Shown: positions 1-9,466, numbered from the stretch's first letter. The stretch is 64,000 nucleotides of DNA from JAXDMK01 sp034666105 (GCA_034666105.1 JAXDMK010000167.1:7485-71484); one strand, 5' to 3'. Numbers and translations are program-made. Notes: generated by a model not told the origin, from the letters alone.

Positions 1-188
1 GTGAGCGCCACCTTCACGACGGGCGACCCCAGGGTGCGGGGTCCGGCGGCCCACACCTCGGGGCAGCCGCCGAAACGGCCCTTGCAGACGACGGCGCAGG
101 TGGCACAGGTGCAGGCCTTCTTGCCCGCGACCATCGGGTGGTCGCAACCGTCCCTGATCTGGCAACCGAACTCGGCGCACCATCCCAC
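1..188 (-). CDS. Small Cys-rich protein, kinase-linked (partial, cut by window edge)
   Basis: Sixty-two residues are visible and the frame is still open at the window edge. The first 50 residues carry eight Cys and one His (C4, C9, C15, H17, C26, C28, C31, C35, C42), ending in the motif EVWAAGP. The spacing is identical to that of the protein at 11655-12266, so the two are paralogues. The only usable start is GTG at 188, because an in-frame stop lies four codons upstream. It sits 47 bases downstream of a Wzc-like kinase on the same strand, the same order as the second copy. The Cys/His pattern suggests metal binding, probably zinc, but no known family was recognised. Function unknown. Confidence 0.72.
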   Translation of the reverse strand, partial: MGWCAEFGCQIRDGCDHPMVAGKKACTCATCAVVCKGRFGGCPEVWAAGPRTLGSPVVKVAL

Positions 189-235
189 GGGATCGACCTA
201 TCCCTCGGCCGGTCGACGGGCAAACGTGGGTTGGG

Positions 236-1882
236 TCACGGTCGAGCCGCGCGTTTGGGTGTCGGTCCTCCGTTGGTGGAAGGGGCCGGGGCGACGGCAG
301 TCCCGTTCTGGGCACTGCCGTGGGAGGACTCGTAGCGGTAGGAGTAGCCGTACCCGTAGCCGCTCTCGGCCTTCACCCCGTTGAGCACGGCGCCGATCAC
401 CGGCCCGTCGACCTGCCTCACCTTGGCGATGGCGGCGGCCGCCTCCTTGCGGGTGGTGGTGTCGGCCGAGAAGACCATGAGGGTGGCGTCGACGTGGCGG
501 AACAGCACCAGGGCGTCGGTGACGGGGAGGACCGGCGGGGTGTCGATGAGCACGATGTCGGCGTCGGCGGCGAGGGCGGCGAACACGTCCGCGGTGCGCT
601 TGGACGACAGCAGCTCCGACGGGTTGGGCGGGAGGGGGCCCGACGCCAGCAGCCGCAGCCGGGGCACGCCGGGCACGTTCTGCAGGGCGGCCGACACCGG
701 GCGCTCGCCCAGCAGGGTGGACGTGAAGCCGACGGTGTTGTCGAGGCCGAAGAAGTCGTGGATGCGGGGCCGGCGGAGGTCGCAGCACACGATGACGACC
801 CGCTTGCCGGCGGTGGCGAGGGTGATGCCGAGGTTGGCCAGGGTGGTGGTCTTGCCCTCGCCCTGGCCCGGGCTGGTGACCTGCAGGGTGCGCATGGGGT
901 GGTCGAGGGCGATGAAGTCGATGGCCGTGCGCAGGGCCCGGTAGGCCTCGGCCGGTACCGACCGGGGGGCCTCCAGGGCCACCAGCCGGCTCCTCTCCTT
1001 GGTCTTCCAGCCGGGGATCTCGGGGATGAGCCCGATCACGGGGATCGTGCCCGTGACCTGCTGCAACGCCTCCTGGGTGGGGATCGAGTCGTCGAGGTAC
1101 TCGGCCAGGAAGGCGAGCCCGACGCCCAGGAGGCAGCCGACGACGAGGGCGAGGATGGCGTTGCGGATGGGGGTGGGCTTGATCGGCGAGCCGGGGACCT
1201 TCGCCGAGCGCACGATCTCGGCCCCGCCGGTGATGAGGTTGCTGTTGATCTGCTGGCGGTTGAGGTTGTCCTGGAACAGGGCCTGCTGCTGGACCAGCGA
1301 TTCGCGCTGGGCCTGGAGCGACTCCGACCCGGCCCCCGGGGTGGAGCCGATCTGGCGGTCGAGGGCGGCGATCTGGTCCTGGAGGTCCTGGATCTTGCTC
1401 TGGACCTCCCGCTGGGCGACGACCGACTCGTCGATCCCCTGCTGGCGGCGGTGCTCGATGTAGGCGGCGGCGTAGGCGTTGGCCACCTTGGCCGCCTGCT
1501 GGCGGTCGGTGCTCTCGGCCACCACCAGGACCACCGCGGTGGTGCCCACCTGGCGGACGGAGACGGGCGGGGCCGACTTGAGCTCGCGGCGGACGATGTC
1601 CTGCACCGACTCGCCCTGCAGCACCTCGATCTCGGTGGGGATGAACAGCGCCGACCCGTTGGCCTGGCCGCTGGTGGTGTCGAACACCGAGATCCCGGCC
1701 CGGGGCTCGATGCGCAGCTTGGCCGAGGCCGCGTAGACGGGCGTCTGGAGGAAGGAGAGGGCGACGGCCGCCCCGACCACCAGGGCCACCGTGATCACCA
1801 CGATCGCCCGCCGGCGGCGCAGTACGAGGAGGTAGTCGCGAAGCTCTAGCTCGCCGTCGATCTCATCGGCCGGCACCGTCAC
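236..1882 (-). CDS. Wzz/Wzc-like chain-length determinant with bacterial tyrosine kinase domain (copy 1)
   Basis: 548 aa. A Wzz domain comes first, with a membrane segment at about 28-45, an external coiled-coil-rich part at about 150-215, and a second membrane segment at about 241-262. A cytoplasmic BY-kinase follows: Walker A SPGQGEGKTT (about 337-346), Walker A' VCCDLRRP (about 365-372) and Walker B IVLIDTPP (about 443-450). The C-terminus has a tyrosine cluster, GYGYGYSYRY (about 508-517), the usual autophosphorylation site. Such proteins control polymer length and export in Wzy-dependent polysaccharide systems, and both halves are fused here. It is one of four paralogues in the window and is followed by a Cys-rich protein gene. 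The Wzb-like phosphatase at 32837-33391 is a plausible opposing enzyme. Confidence 0.93.
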   Translation of the reverse strand: MTVPADEIDGELELRDYLLVLRRRRAIVVITVALVVGAAVALSFLQTPVYAASAKLRIEPRAGISVFDTTSGQANGSALFIPTEIEVLQGESVQDIVRRELKSAPPVSVRQVGTTAVVLVVAESTDRQQAAKVANAYAAAYIEHRRQQGIDESVVAQREVQSKIQDLQDQIAALDRQIGSTPGAGSESLQAQRESLVQQQALFQDNLNRQQINSNLITGGAEIVRSAKVPGSPIKPTPIRNAILALVVGCLLGVGLAFLAEYLDDSIPTQEALQQVTGTIPVIGLIPEIPGWKTKERSRLVALEAPRSVPAEAYRALRTAIDFIALDHPMRTLQVTSPGQGEGKTTTLANLGITLATAGKRVVIVCCDLRRPRIHDFFGLDNTVGFTSTLLGERPVSAALQNVPGVPRLRLLASGPLPPNPSELLSSKRTADVFAALAADADIVLIDTPPVLPVTDALVLFRHVDATLMVFSADTTTRKEAAAAIAKVRQVDGPVIGAVLNGVKAESGYGYGYSYRYESSHGSAQNGTAVAPAPSTNGGPTPKRAARP

Positions 1883-2192
1883 GACGCTACCCGGCTTCGG
1901 GTCGTTCGGGCGGCCTCGGGGCGCAGCGAAGGAGGGCGGCGCTCACCGAGGTGTGCCGCCATGACCCAGGGTGGTCATGCAGCGCCAATCGTCGTCCCCT
2001 ATCGCGGTGCCGCCGGCCGACGGCCGCCCATTCGTTGAGCGTTTGCAGCGTAGTCCCCCCACGCACCGTGGCCGGGCTCCCTCGGCGACGTGCCAGAGTG
2101 GCGGGCGTGGACGAGGCTCCCCGAGCCGTCGACCGAGGCGGACCCATGGCGACGGTTGGCACCGGCGATGAAGACTGTTTCCGGGGACTCGG
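1883..2192. other. Divergent intergenic region
   Basis: 310 bases between the divergent kinase and ligase genes, so it should hold both promoters. No convincing -35/-10 pair was found by eye. The only structure noted is an imperfect palindrome at 1961-1978 with arms ATGACC and GGTCAT, which could be an operator. No coding sequence is supported here. Confidence 0.4.
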
Positions 2193-3467
2193 GTGAGCGA
2201 CTTCACCGCCGTCCGGGCGATGCCGGCGGGGCCGGTGCCGGGGTCCGTCCCGGGGTCGGGTCCGGGGGGCCGGATGCGATGGTTCGGGGCGCCGGCCGTC
2301 GACTGGCTGGTCGCCGCCGTCGCCGCCGGCACGGGTCTGCTCACACCCACCCTCCCCCTCAACCTGGCCCCCGTCGACCCCCTGATCCTGCTCGTCAACG
2401 TCCTCGCCTTCGCCTACGTGGTGTCGGGCCGGCGGACGAGAGCGACCCGGCTGCTGGCCACCGCCGCCCCCTGGTTCTGGCTGTTCCTGATCTCGAGCTT
2501 CCTGTCCCTGTTCGGCGTGGGCCTGGCCCCGTGGGCGATCGACAACCTCCTCCGGGACATGAGCGCCATCCTCACCTGCTTCACGTTCCTCATCCTCCTG
2601 GGAACTTCCGACACCTCCGCCCGCAAGGCCCAGGCCGCCATCTGCGCCACGGGCGTGCTGGTGGCCCTGACCGTCTGGCTCTTCGGCGGGGGCGACACCC
2701 TGCGCCTGACAGGGGCGACATTCTCCAACCCCAACTACACCGGCCACTTCCTGGCCACGGCCCTGCTCCTGGCGGTGGCCGGGCAGTGGCCCCGGTCCCG
2801 GGGCCGGCGGACGCTGCTGGTGGTGCTCTATGCGCTCGCCATCACCCGCACCGGCTCGTTCGGCGCCCTCCTCATCCTCGGCGGGGCCCTGGGGTATTCC
2901 GTCTGGCGCTCGGTGGGCTCCCTGCGCTCCTACCTGCGCACCGCCACCCGGCTGGCCCTCATCCTCCTCCTCCTCACCGGACTGGGCATCGCCGCCCACC
3001 AGGTGGTGGGCGAGAAGTTCGACGCCGGGGCCGGCTTCTCGTCGGAGCGGCTCGGGCGCAGCGGTGACACCCGCCTCGCCATCTGGCACGCGGGGCTGTC
3101 GACCGTCGACGACCACCCCCTCGGCGCCGGCCCCGGGAGCGCGGCCGCCCTCAGCCTCACCTCCACCGACGCCGACTCCATCGGCCACGGCACCGAGCTG
3201 CACAGCGACCCCCTGGGCCTGCTGGTGGAGAACGGGATCCTGGGCCTGGTGGCGGTGATCGCCATCGCCGCCGTGCTGTGGCGGGCGGTGCCGCCGGGGG
3301 GGATCACCCGCACCCTGATGTTCGGGCTGGGCGTCGGGAGCTTCGTCCGGGAGACGATCAACTTCCGCCACCTCTGGGTCGCAATCGCGATCGCGGTGGC
3401 TCTGGACTGGAAGCGGAGGGACCAGGCCGCCGAACGGGTGGCGGGCGAACGGGTGGCGGGGCCGTGA
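2193..3467 (+). CDS. O-antigen ligase/polymerase family membrane protein (Wzy/WaaL-like), copy 1
   Basis: 424 aa with about ten hydrophobic segments. The C-terminal half has the family-typical loop: HAGLSTVDDHPLGAGPGS, then a TELHSDPLGLLVENG stretch just before the last membrane segments, matching the Wzy_C pattern. Such proteins polymerise lipid-linked repeat units or ligate glycans to an acceptor; ligase and polymerase cannot be told apart here. GTG at 2193 is the first start; ATG at 2221 and 2274 are alternatives. It is the first gene of a + strand operon. Its stop overlaps the next start as GTGA, implying translational coupling to the ABC-WbsX fusion. Confidence 0.85.
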   Translation: MSDFTAVRAMPAGPVPGSVPGSGPGGRMRWFGAPAVDWLVAAVAAGTGLLTPTLPLNLAPVDPLILLVNVLAFAYVVSGRRTRATRLLATAAPWFWLFLISSFLSLFGVGLAPWAIDNLLRDMSAILTCFTFLILLGTSDTSARKAQAAICATGVLVALTVWLFGGGDTLRLTGATFSNPNYTGHFLATALLLAVAGQWPRSRGRRTLLVVLYALAITRTGSFGALLILGGALGYSVWRSVGSLRSYLRTATRLALILLLLTGLGIAAHQVVGEKFDAGAGFSSERLGRSGDTRLAIWHAGLSTVDDHPLGAGPGSAAALSLTSTDADSIGHGTELHSDPLGLLVENGILGLVAVIAIAAVLWRAVPPGGITRTLMFGLGVGSFVRETINFRHLWVAIAIAVALDWKRRDQAAERVAGERVAGP

Positions 3468-6463
3468 TCCCCCTCGTCCGCCAGGTCCTGGCCATCCTCG
3501 ACGCCCGCACCCGGCGGGGCTTCCTGCTGGCCATCCCCGCCTCCATCGTCATGGCCCTGTTCGAGAGCGTCGGCTTCGCCATGGTGCTGCCGTTCATGCA
3601 GCTGCTGGCCGATCCCGCCAGCCTCGACCGGGGCGGGATGCTCTCCAAGCTGCACCGGCTGGCGGGCTCGCCCGACCGCACCACGTTCATCGTCTACCTG
3701 GGCCTGGTCATCTTCGGGAGCCTGCTGGCCAAGGCCGTCCTGGCCATGCTCTACCTGCGCTGGCAGACCAACCTCCTGGCCCGGGGGGAGGGCGAGCTGG
3801 CCTCCCGCCTGTTCCGCGCCTACCTCTCGGCCGACTACAGCCAGCACCTCCGCCGGCACTCGTCGCAGCTCGTGCGCAACGTGCAGGAGTCGGTGCAGCT
3901 GGTGTTCTCCAAGATGCTGCTGTCGCTGGTCCAGCTCATCGCCGACGGGTTCCTCGTGGTCGCCATCGTCGCCACCCTGCTCATCATCGACCCCGCCGCG
4001 GCCCTGGCCGCGGGCGCGGTGCTGGGCCTGGCCGCCCTCGCCTACACCCGCCGCTACGGCCGCCGGGCCCGGGGCCTGGGGGCCGACGACCTCGACCTGC
4101 GGGGCCAGGTGCAACGCCAGCTGCAGGAGGGCCTGAGCGGGCTGAAAGCGCTGCAGGCGGTCGACCGGGTCGACCCGGTGGCCCGCCGCTTCGCCGTCAC
4201 CCGGATGCGCCTGGCCCGGGTGCGGGCCCGGCAGATGTTCATCGACCAGCTCCCCCGCTACCTGCTGGAGGCGGCGGTCGTGGCCGCCTTGCTGGTGATC
4301 GTGCTCATGGTGGTGACCACCCGGTCCGACGCCGACGCGGTGGGGACGCTGGGACTGCTGGCCGCCGGCGCCTTCCGCCTCATGCCGTCGTTGCAGCGGT
4401 TCCTGTCCGGGGGCAACGCCGCCTACTCGGCCCGGGCCGCGGCCCACGCCCTGGTGGCCGACATGGCCGGGCTGCCGGACGAGGACGCGGCCGAGCGCCC
4501 GGCGGCGGCCCGGATCACGCCCCTCGACTTCCAGCTCGAGCTGCGCTTCGAGGACGTGAGCTACACCTATCCCGGCACCGACGAGCGGGTGGTCGACCAT
4601 CTCGACCTCGTCGTCCGCCGGGGGGAGTCGGTGGGCCTGGTGGGCCCGTCGGGGGCGGGCAAGACCACGCTCGTCGACCTCGTCCTGGGGCTGCTGCGAC
4701 CCACCTCGGGCCGCATCCTGATCGACGGCCATCCCCTGGAGGGCGACCGGGTCAGTGCCTGGCGGGCGGTGGTGGGTTACGTCCCCCAGGACGTCTTCCT
4801 GTTCGACGACAGCGTCCTGCACAACATCGCCATCGGCCTGGCCGACGAGGAGATCGACCGCGAGCGGGTCGGCCGGTCCATCGAGCTGGCCCAGTTCGGT
4901 CCCGTGCTGGCGGAGCTGCCCGAGGGGCTCGACACCAACATGGGCGAGCGCGGCGTCCGCCTGTCGGGCGGTCAGCGGCAACGGCTGGGCATCGCCCGGG
5001 CGCTGTACGGGTCGCCGCGGGTCCTGGTTCTCGACGAGGCCACGTCGTCGCTGGACGGGATCACCGAAGCCGCCTTCACCGACACCGTCGAGTCGCTGCG
5101 GGCCGACATCACCCTGGTGGTGATCGCCCACCGGTTGAGCACCGTCCGCCGCTGCGACCGGATCGTCCTCCTGGCCCAGGGGACGGTGGAGGCGTCGGGC
5201 TCGTTCGACGAGCTGGTCGAGCACAGCGACCACTTCGCCAGCCTGGTCCACCACGCGGGGCTGGCCGGGTCGTCGCGGCCAGGGGGTGGCGGCACGCTGA
5301 CCGCCCCGCCGCCGCCGCGGGTGGTGGAGGCGGCGGGTCCTCCCGTCGCGGTTGCGGCGACGGCTGCGGCCGGGGGCGTGGCCGTCCGGTCCCTCGCCTT
5401 CTATCTCCCCCAGTTCCACCCCACGCCGGAGAACGACGAGTGGTGGGGCGAGGGGTTCACCGAGTGGGACCAGGTCCGCCTGGCCCGGCCCAAGTTCCGG
5501 GGCCACTACCAGCCCCACGTGCCCGCGGGGGGCGAGTACTACGACCTGCGCGACGCCGCCGTCCGCCAGCGCCAGGCCGACCTGGCCCGCCGCTACGGGC
5601 TGTCCGGATTCGTCTACTACCACTACTGGTTCGCCGGGAAGCGGCTCCTCGAACGGCCCTTCACCGAGGTCCTGGCCACCGGGGAGCCCGACTTCGGGTT
5701 CTGCCTGTGCTGGGCCAACGAGGACTGGACCCGGGCGTGGACCGGCGCCTCCCGGGAGGTCCTCGTCTCCCACCGCTCCTCGCCCGAGGACGACCGGGTC
5801 CATGCCCGATCCCTGCTCGAGGCCTTCGCCGACCCCCGGGCGATCAAGGTCGACGGGCGGGCGGTGCTGCTCATCCACCACAGCCGCAGCCTCCCCGACG
5901 TCCGCCGCACCATCGACACGCTGAGGGACGAGGTGAGCCGGGCCGGGCTCCCCGGTCTGTACCTGTGCCGGGTGGAGAGCGACCAGTTGGAGACCGGCGA
6001 CCCGACGGCGCTGGGGTTCGACGCCGCCATCGACTTCCACCCCACCTCCTCGACCCTGCCCACCAAGGGGTACGGGTGGCGGTCGATGCGTCGGCTGACC
6101 GGACGCCGGGGACGGTTCGGGCGGCGGGTCCACCGCTACGACGACGTGGTCGACTGGGCCCTCGTCCGTCCTCCCGCCGACTACAAGCGCTACCCGTGCG
6201 TGATGCCGTCGTGGGACAACACCGCCCGCCGGCGGCGGGGCAGCCTGATCCTGCACGACGCCACGCCGGCGTCGTTCGGCCGGTGGTCGGAGGAGGCGTT
6301 GCGCCGGTTCACGCCCTTCAGCCGGGACGAGAACCTGGTGTTCCTCCAGGCCTGGAACGAGTGGGGCGAGGGCAACCACCTCGAGCCCGACGAGAAGTGG
6401 GGCACCGGCTGGCTGGAGGCCTACGCCGCGGCACTGGAGCGAGCGGGCCGGACCCCCGGGTGA
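3464..6463 (+). CDS. ABC exporter fused to a WbsX-type glycosyltransferase/GH99-like domain
   Basis: 999 aa in one uninterrupted frame. Residues about 1-320 form an ABC exporter membrane domain of the MsbA/PglK lipid-linked-oligosaccharide type. Residues about 350-590 are the ATPase, with Walker A GPSGAGKTTL, signature LSGGQRQRLGIARAL and Walker B VLVLDEATSSLD. A Gly/Pro/Ala-rich linker leads to a WbsX domain from about residue 640: AFYLPQFHPTPENDEWWG, YYHYWFAGKRLL, CLCWANEDWTRAW and WNEWGEGNHLEPD. The likely roles are flipping a lipid-linked glycan and modifying it. The WbsX half resembles the stand-alone protein at 50910-52007. It is coupled by GTGA overlaps to the genes on both sides. A second internal start near GTG 5379 cannot be excluded. 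Confidence 0.88.
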   Translation: MIPLVRQVLAILDARTRRGFLLAIPASIVMALFESVGFAMVLPFMQLLADPASLDRGGMLSKLHRLAGSPDRTTFIVYLGLVIFGSLLAKAVLAMLYLRWQTNLLARGEGELASRLFRAYLSADYSQHLRRHSSQLVRNVQESVQLVFSKMLLSLVQLIADGFLVVAIVATLLIIDPAAALAAGAVLGLAALAYTRRYGRRARGLGADDLDLRGQVQRQLQEGLSGLKALQAVDRVDPVARRFAVTRMRLARVRARQMFIDQLPRYLLEAAVVAALLVIVLMVVTTRSDADAVGTLGLLAAGAFRLMPSLQRFLSGGNAAYSARAAAHALVADMAGLPDEDAAERPAAARITPLDFQLELRFEDVSYTYPGTDERVVDHLDLVVRRGESVGLVGPSGAGKTTLVDLVLGLLRPTSGRILIDGHPLEGDRVSAWRAVVGYVPQDVFLFDDSVLHNIAIGLADEEIDRERVGRSIELAQFGPVLAELPEGLDTNMGERGVRLSGGQRQRLGIARALYGSPRVLVLDEATSSLDGITEAAFTDTVESLRADITLVVIAHRLSTVRRCDRIVLLAQGTVEASGSFDELVEHSDHFASLVHHAGLAGSSRPGGGGTLTAPPPPRVVEAAGPPVAVAATAAAGGVAVRSLAFYLPQFHPTPENDEWWGEGFTEWDQVRLARPKFRGHYQPHVPAGGEYYDLRDAAVRQRQADLARRYGLSGFVYYHYWFAGKRLLERPFTEVLATGEPDFGFCLCWANEDWTRAWTGASREVLVSHRSSPEDDRVHARSLLEAFADPRAIKVDGRAVLLIHHSRSLPDVRRTIDTLRDEVSRAGLPGLYLCRVESDQLETGDPTALGFDAAIDFHPTSSTLPTKGYGWRSMRRLTGRRGRFGRRVHRYDDVVDWALVRPPADYKRYPCVMPSWDNTARRRRGSLILHDATPASFGRWSEEALRRFTPFSRDENLVFLQAWNEWGEGNHLEPDEKWGTGWLEAYAAALERAGRTPG

Positions 6464-8307
6464 CGGGGGCGGGGAGCGGGCGGGTGCTGCACCTGGTGGT
6501 GCCCACCGTCGGGCGGCCGACGGCGGGCGCCGTGGTCCGGCGGGCGATCGTGGCCGAGCCGGCGCTGGCCCGGCTGACGGTCGTGAGCCAGGCCTGCCCG
6601 GCCGTGGTCGACGACTCGCTCCGGGCGGCGGCGGTGGCGGCCGGCGTGGTTCTGGAGGAGCGCCGGTTGGACTCGCGGGTGGGGGCGGCCAGGGCCCGGC
6701 TGGTGGGCGCGTCCTCGTCCTCGGGGACTGGGACCGAGTTCGTGGGGTTTCTCGACGACGACATCGCGATGGAGGCGGGCACCCTCTCCGACCTGGTCGT
6801 TCTGTGCTCCGACCTCGGGCTGGGCGGGGCCTGTGGCGTCGTGGTCAACGCGGCCGAGAACACCCGTCCCTACCGCATGTTGAAGGGCGTGTTCTTCCGG
6901 TCGATCTTCCGGGATCCCCGGTCGGCGGCGGTGGGGGCGACGGGCGTGGTGCGGTCGCCGGTGCTGTCGGGCGGCGTCACCGTCTTCCGCCGGTGGGTCT
7001 TCGACGCCTGCGCCGAGAGCATGAGCGACTTCCCCGCCGACTACAGCTGGGGCGAGGACTTCGAGCTGTCGTACCGGGCCTCGCTCGTCTCCCTCCTGGC
7101 CATCGACCCGTCGGTACGGGTCCGGAACCAGCACCTCGGGATGAGCCGGGCCGAGGTCGACCGGGACGACGTGGCCCGCCGCCGCATCGAGCGCTACCGG
7201 GGGTTCGCCGACCGCCACACCCACCGCCGGCGGGATTGGGCCGCCTACCTGGGCGTGGTCGTCGGGTTGAGCGGGATGGCGGTCCGCCAGCGGGTGGGTG
7301 GCGGCGTCCGCCGGCTGCTGCTGGCCGAGGCCGCCCACGCCGTCCGCCAGACCGTCTTTGGCGCGCACCGGTCGCCAGGCGCTAGCTACGCGCCGCGGAA
7401 GAACCCGGACGTGGCCGCGGTGATCACCTACTTCCAGTCCGGGCGGACGGTGGTGGCGGCGGTGGAGTCCCTGGTGGCGCAGGGGGTGGCGCCGGCGTCG
7501 GTGACGGTGGTGGCCAACTCGCCGGTGCCGGCCGACATCGCCGCCGAGCTCGCCGGCCTGGGGGCGGAGGTGGTCGCCGCCGGCGCCAACCTGGGCTTCG
7601 CCGCCGCCTGCAACCTGGGCGCGGGCGCCGCCGCGGCCCGGGGGGCCGACTTCTTGTGGTTCGTGAACCCCGACGTCACCTGCGACAAGGACTGCCTGGA
7701 GACGCTGCTCCGCCACGGGGGGCCGGCGCTGGCCGTCGCTCCCGTCCTCCTCCTGCCCGACGGCGGGGTGGAGCGATCGGCCAAGAGCCGGTCCTACCTG
7801 CGCCCGGCGGTGCTTCTCTCCCGGGAGCTGGGCCTCGGCCGCACCCTCCGGCTGGGTTCGCCCACCCCTCCCCGCCGGGCTCGGCCGGTGGTGGCCGTCT
7901 CCGGCGCCTGCCTGCTCGTGCCCGCGGCCGCCTTCCGACGGATCGGCGGCTTCGCCGAGGAGTTCTTCCTCTACGGCGAGGACATCGACCTGTGCCTGCG
8001 CCTGCGCCGGTCGGGGTGCTCGGTGGCGGTGATCCCCGAGGCGCACGCGGTCCACGCCTCGGGTACCGGGTCGGGTGACCCGACCACGGCCGACGTGCAG
8101 GCGATCAAAGGCCGGGAGGCGCGCCGGGCCCACCTGCTGCTGTTGCGCCGGCATCGGTCGGAGGCGACCGCGGCCCGCTACCTGGCCGGGCTGGTGTGGG
8201 TGTTGCGGGCCCGCCGGCTGGTGCGGCGGGGGTCGGTCGCCGATCGGGCCGCCTGGGAGTGGCTGGTCGAGGAACGGCGGCGGGCGGCGCCCACCGGCGC
8301 CCGGTGA
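6460..8307 (+). CDS. Tandem GT2 glycosyltransferase (two GT-A domains)
   Basis: 615 aa carrying two GT2 domains. The first (about 1-290) has the metal-binding FLDDDIAMEAG and an acceptor-side WGEDFELSYRA. The second (about 315-560) resembles rhamnosyltransferases: AAVITYFQSGRT at its start, WFVNPDVTC, SGACLLVPAAAF and FFLYGEDIDLCLRLR. The two are joined by a basic linker. It probably adds two successive sugars to a lipid-linked repeat in the cytoplasm; donor sugars are unknown. The start is GTG at 6460, overlapping the upstream TGA as GTGA, and the same overlap links it to the next gene. Domain assignments are firm; a bifunctional role is inferred. Confidence 0.87.
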   Translation: MTGAGSGRVLHLVVPTVGRPTAGAVVRRAIVAEPALARLTVVSQACPAVVDDSLRAAAVAAGVVLEERRLDSRVGAARARLVGASSSSGTGTEFVGFLDDDIAMEAGTLSDLVVLCSDLGLGGACGVVVNAAENTRPYRMLKGVFFRSIFRDPRSAAVGATGVVRSPVLSGGVTVFRRWVFDACAESMSDFPADYSWGEDFELSYRASLVSLLAIDPSVRVRNQHLGMSRAEVDRDDVARRRIERYRGFADRHTHRRRDWAAYLGVVVGLSGMAVRQRVGGGVRRLLLAEAAHAVRQTVFGAHRSPGASYAPRKNPDVAAVITYFQSGRTVVAAVESLVAQGVAPASVTVVANSPVPADIAAELAGLGAEVVAAGANLGFAAACNLGAGAAAARGADFLWFVNPDVTCDKDCLETLLRHGGPALAVAPVLLLPDGGVERSAKSRSYLRPAVLLSRELGLGRTLRLGSPTPPRRARPVVAVSGACLLVPAAAFRRIGGFAEEFFLYGEDIDLCLRLRRSGCSVAVIPEAHAVHASGTGSGDPTTADVQAIKGREARRAHLLLLRRHRSEATAARYLAGLVWVLRARRLVRRGSVADRAAWEWLVEERRRAAPTGAR

Positions 8308-9407
8308 GCGTCTCCGGGGAGGCGGGGGGCCCCCGACGGCTGACGGTGGTCGGCAACGGCGCCCACCGCACCGGCGCGCCCCTGTCGCTGCTGGCAATCC
8401 TCCGCCGGCGCCCGCCCGGCCTCGACGTCCGCCTCGTGCTCGTGGGCGGCGGGCCTCTGGTCGACGACTTCCGCGCCGTCGTCGACGATCTGGTCGTGCT
8501 GGCGGCGCCGGTCACCCGGGGGGCCCGGCCCCGGCGGGTGGTGGAGGAGGTGGCCGTCGTGGCCGGTCTCCGGCGGGCGGTGGTCGGCCGGCGGGCGGGC
8601 ACGCTCGTCGTCAACACCGTCGAGTACGAGGCGTCGTTGGCCCTCGCCCGGCGCTGGCCCGGTCCCAACCGCATCGCCGTCCGGGAGGCGGTGGCGGCCC
8701 ACGGCTGGGGGCCGAGGGGTCGGGCCCGGGTGGCCCTGGTTCGGGGGAACCGGGCCGCCCGGCTGGCGGCGGTGGGCGAGGGCCAGGCCCGGGAGTGGGC
8801 GGAGCGGCTGGGCCGGCCGGTGGCGCACCTGGCCAACGTGTACGAACCGGCCCCGAGGGAGGCGGTGGCGGCCGCGGCCGCGCCTGATGGCGGCGACGGG
8901 CCGGTGCGGTTCCTCGTGGTCGGGGGCCGGTCGGCGGTGAAGGGCGTCGACCTCGCCGTCGCCGCCTTCGCCCGCCGGCGGCGCCCGCCGGGGGAGGCGG
9001 AACTGGTCGTGGCCGGCGGCGACTTCCCACCCCGGGTCGACGGGGCGGTGCGGTGGCTGGGGGCCGTCCCCGACCTGGCCCGGCGGATGGCCGACCTGGG
9101 CGACGTCCTCCTCGGGGTGTCCCGGACGGAGCCGTACTCGCGGGCGGTGGTCGAGGCCGCCTTGGCCGGGTTGCCGCTGCTGGCCTGGACCGCGGGCGGC
9201 TACGTCGAGCAGCTCGACCAGTTCGGCGGATGGGGGGTCGCCCCCTTCGACCTCGACGCCATGGCGGCCAGGATCGACGAGGTCACCGCCCTCGGCCGGT
9301 CGGGGACGGCCGCGGCCGGCGCCGAGAGCCGCCGCCGGGCCGCCACCGTCCACGACCCCGACCGCGCCGCCGCCGCCTGGTGGGACTGGATCCTCACCGA
9401 CCCCTGA
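8304..9407 (+). CDS. GT4-family glycosyltransferase
   Basis: 367 aa with the GT-B arrangement. The N-terminal lobe has VVGNGAHRTGAPLSLLAIL, a donor-site-like loop follows, and the C-terminal lobe has FLVVGGRSAVKGVDLAVAAF. The C-terminal part includes GVSRTEPYSRAVVEAALAG, where the EP...E pattern is the usual nucleotide-sugar contact of retaining GT4 enzymes. Start GTG at 8304 overlaps the upstream stop (GTGA). It is the last gene of the + strand operon that begins at 2193, and a clear hairpin terminator follows at 9467. Sugar specificity cannot be read from sequence. Confidence 0.85.
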   Translation: MSVSGEAGGPRRLTVVGNGAHRTGAPLSLLAILRRRPPGLDVRLVLVGGGPLVDDFRAVVDDLVVLAAPVTRGARPRRVVEEVAVVAGLRRAVVGRRAGTLVVNTVEYEASLALARRWPGPNRIAVREAVAAHGWGPRGRARVALVRGNRAARLAAVGEGQAREWAERLGRPVAHLANVYEPAPREAVAAAAAPDGGDGPVRFLVVGGRSAVKGVDLAVAAFARRRRPPGEAELVVAGGDFPPRVDGAVRWLGAVPDLARRMADLGDVLLGVSRTEPYSRAVVEAALAGLPLLAWTAGGYVEQLDQFGGWGVAPFDLDAMAARIDEVTALGRSGTAAAGAESRRRAATVHDPDRAAAAWWDWILTDP

Positions 9408-9466
9408 CCGCGGCCACGACGATCTCTCCGCACCGAACGATTCGTGCGCCGAAAGGGTCGTGATCC

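Noticed and set aside
1961..1978. Imperfect palindrome ATGACC/GGTCAT as a firm operator
   Set aside because: Short arms, mismatched centre and no nearby promoter boxes; noted only within the intergenic entry.
2930..6379. Very long open frame on the - strand opposite the ABC-WbsX gene
   Set aside because: It has no recognisable domain, is Pro/Gly/Arg/His-rich, and mirrors a clear gene. High GC keeps antisense frames open; many similar cases occur across the window (for example 14194-16137 on the + strand).
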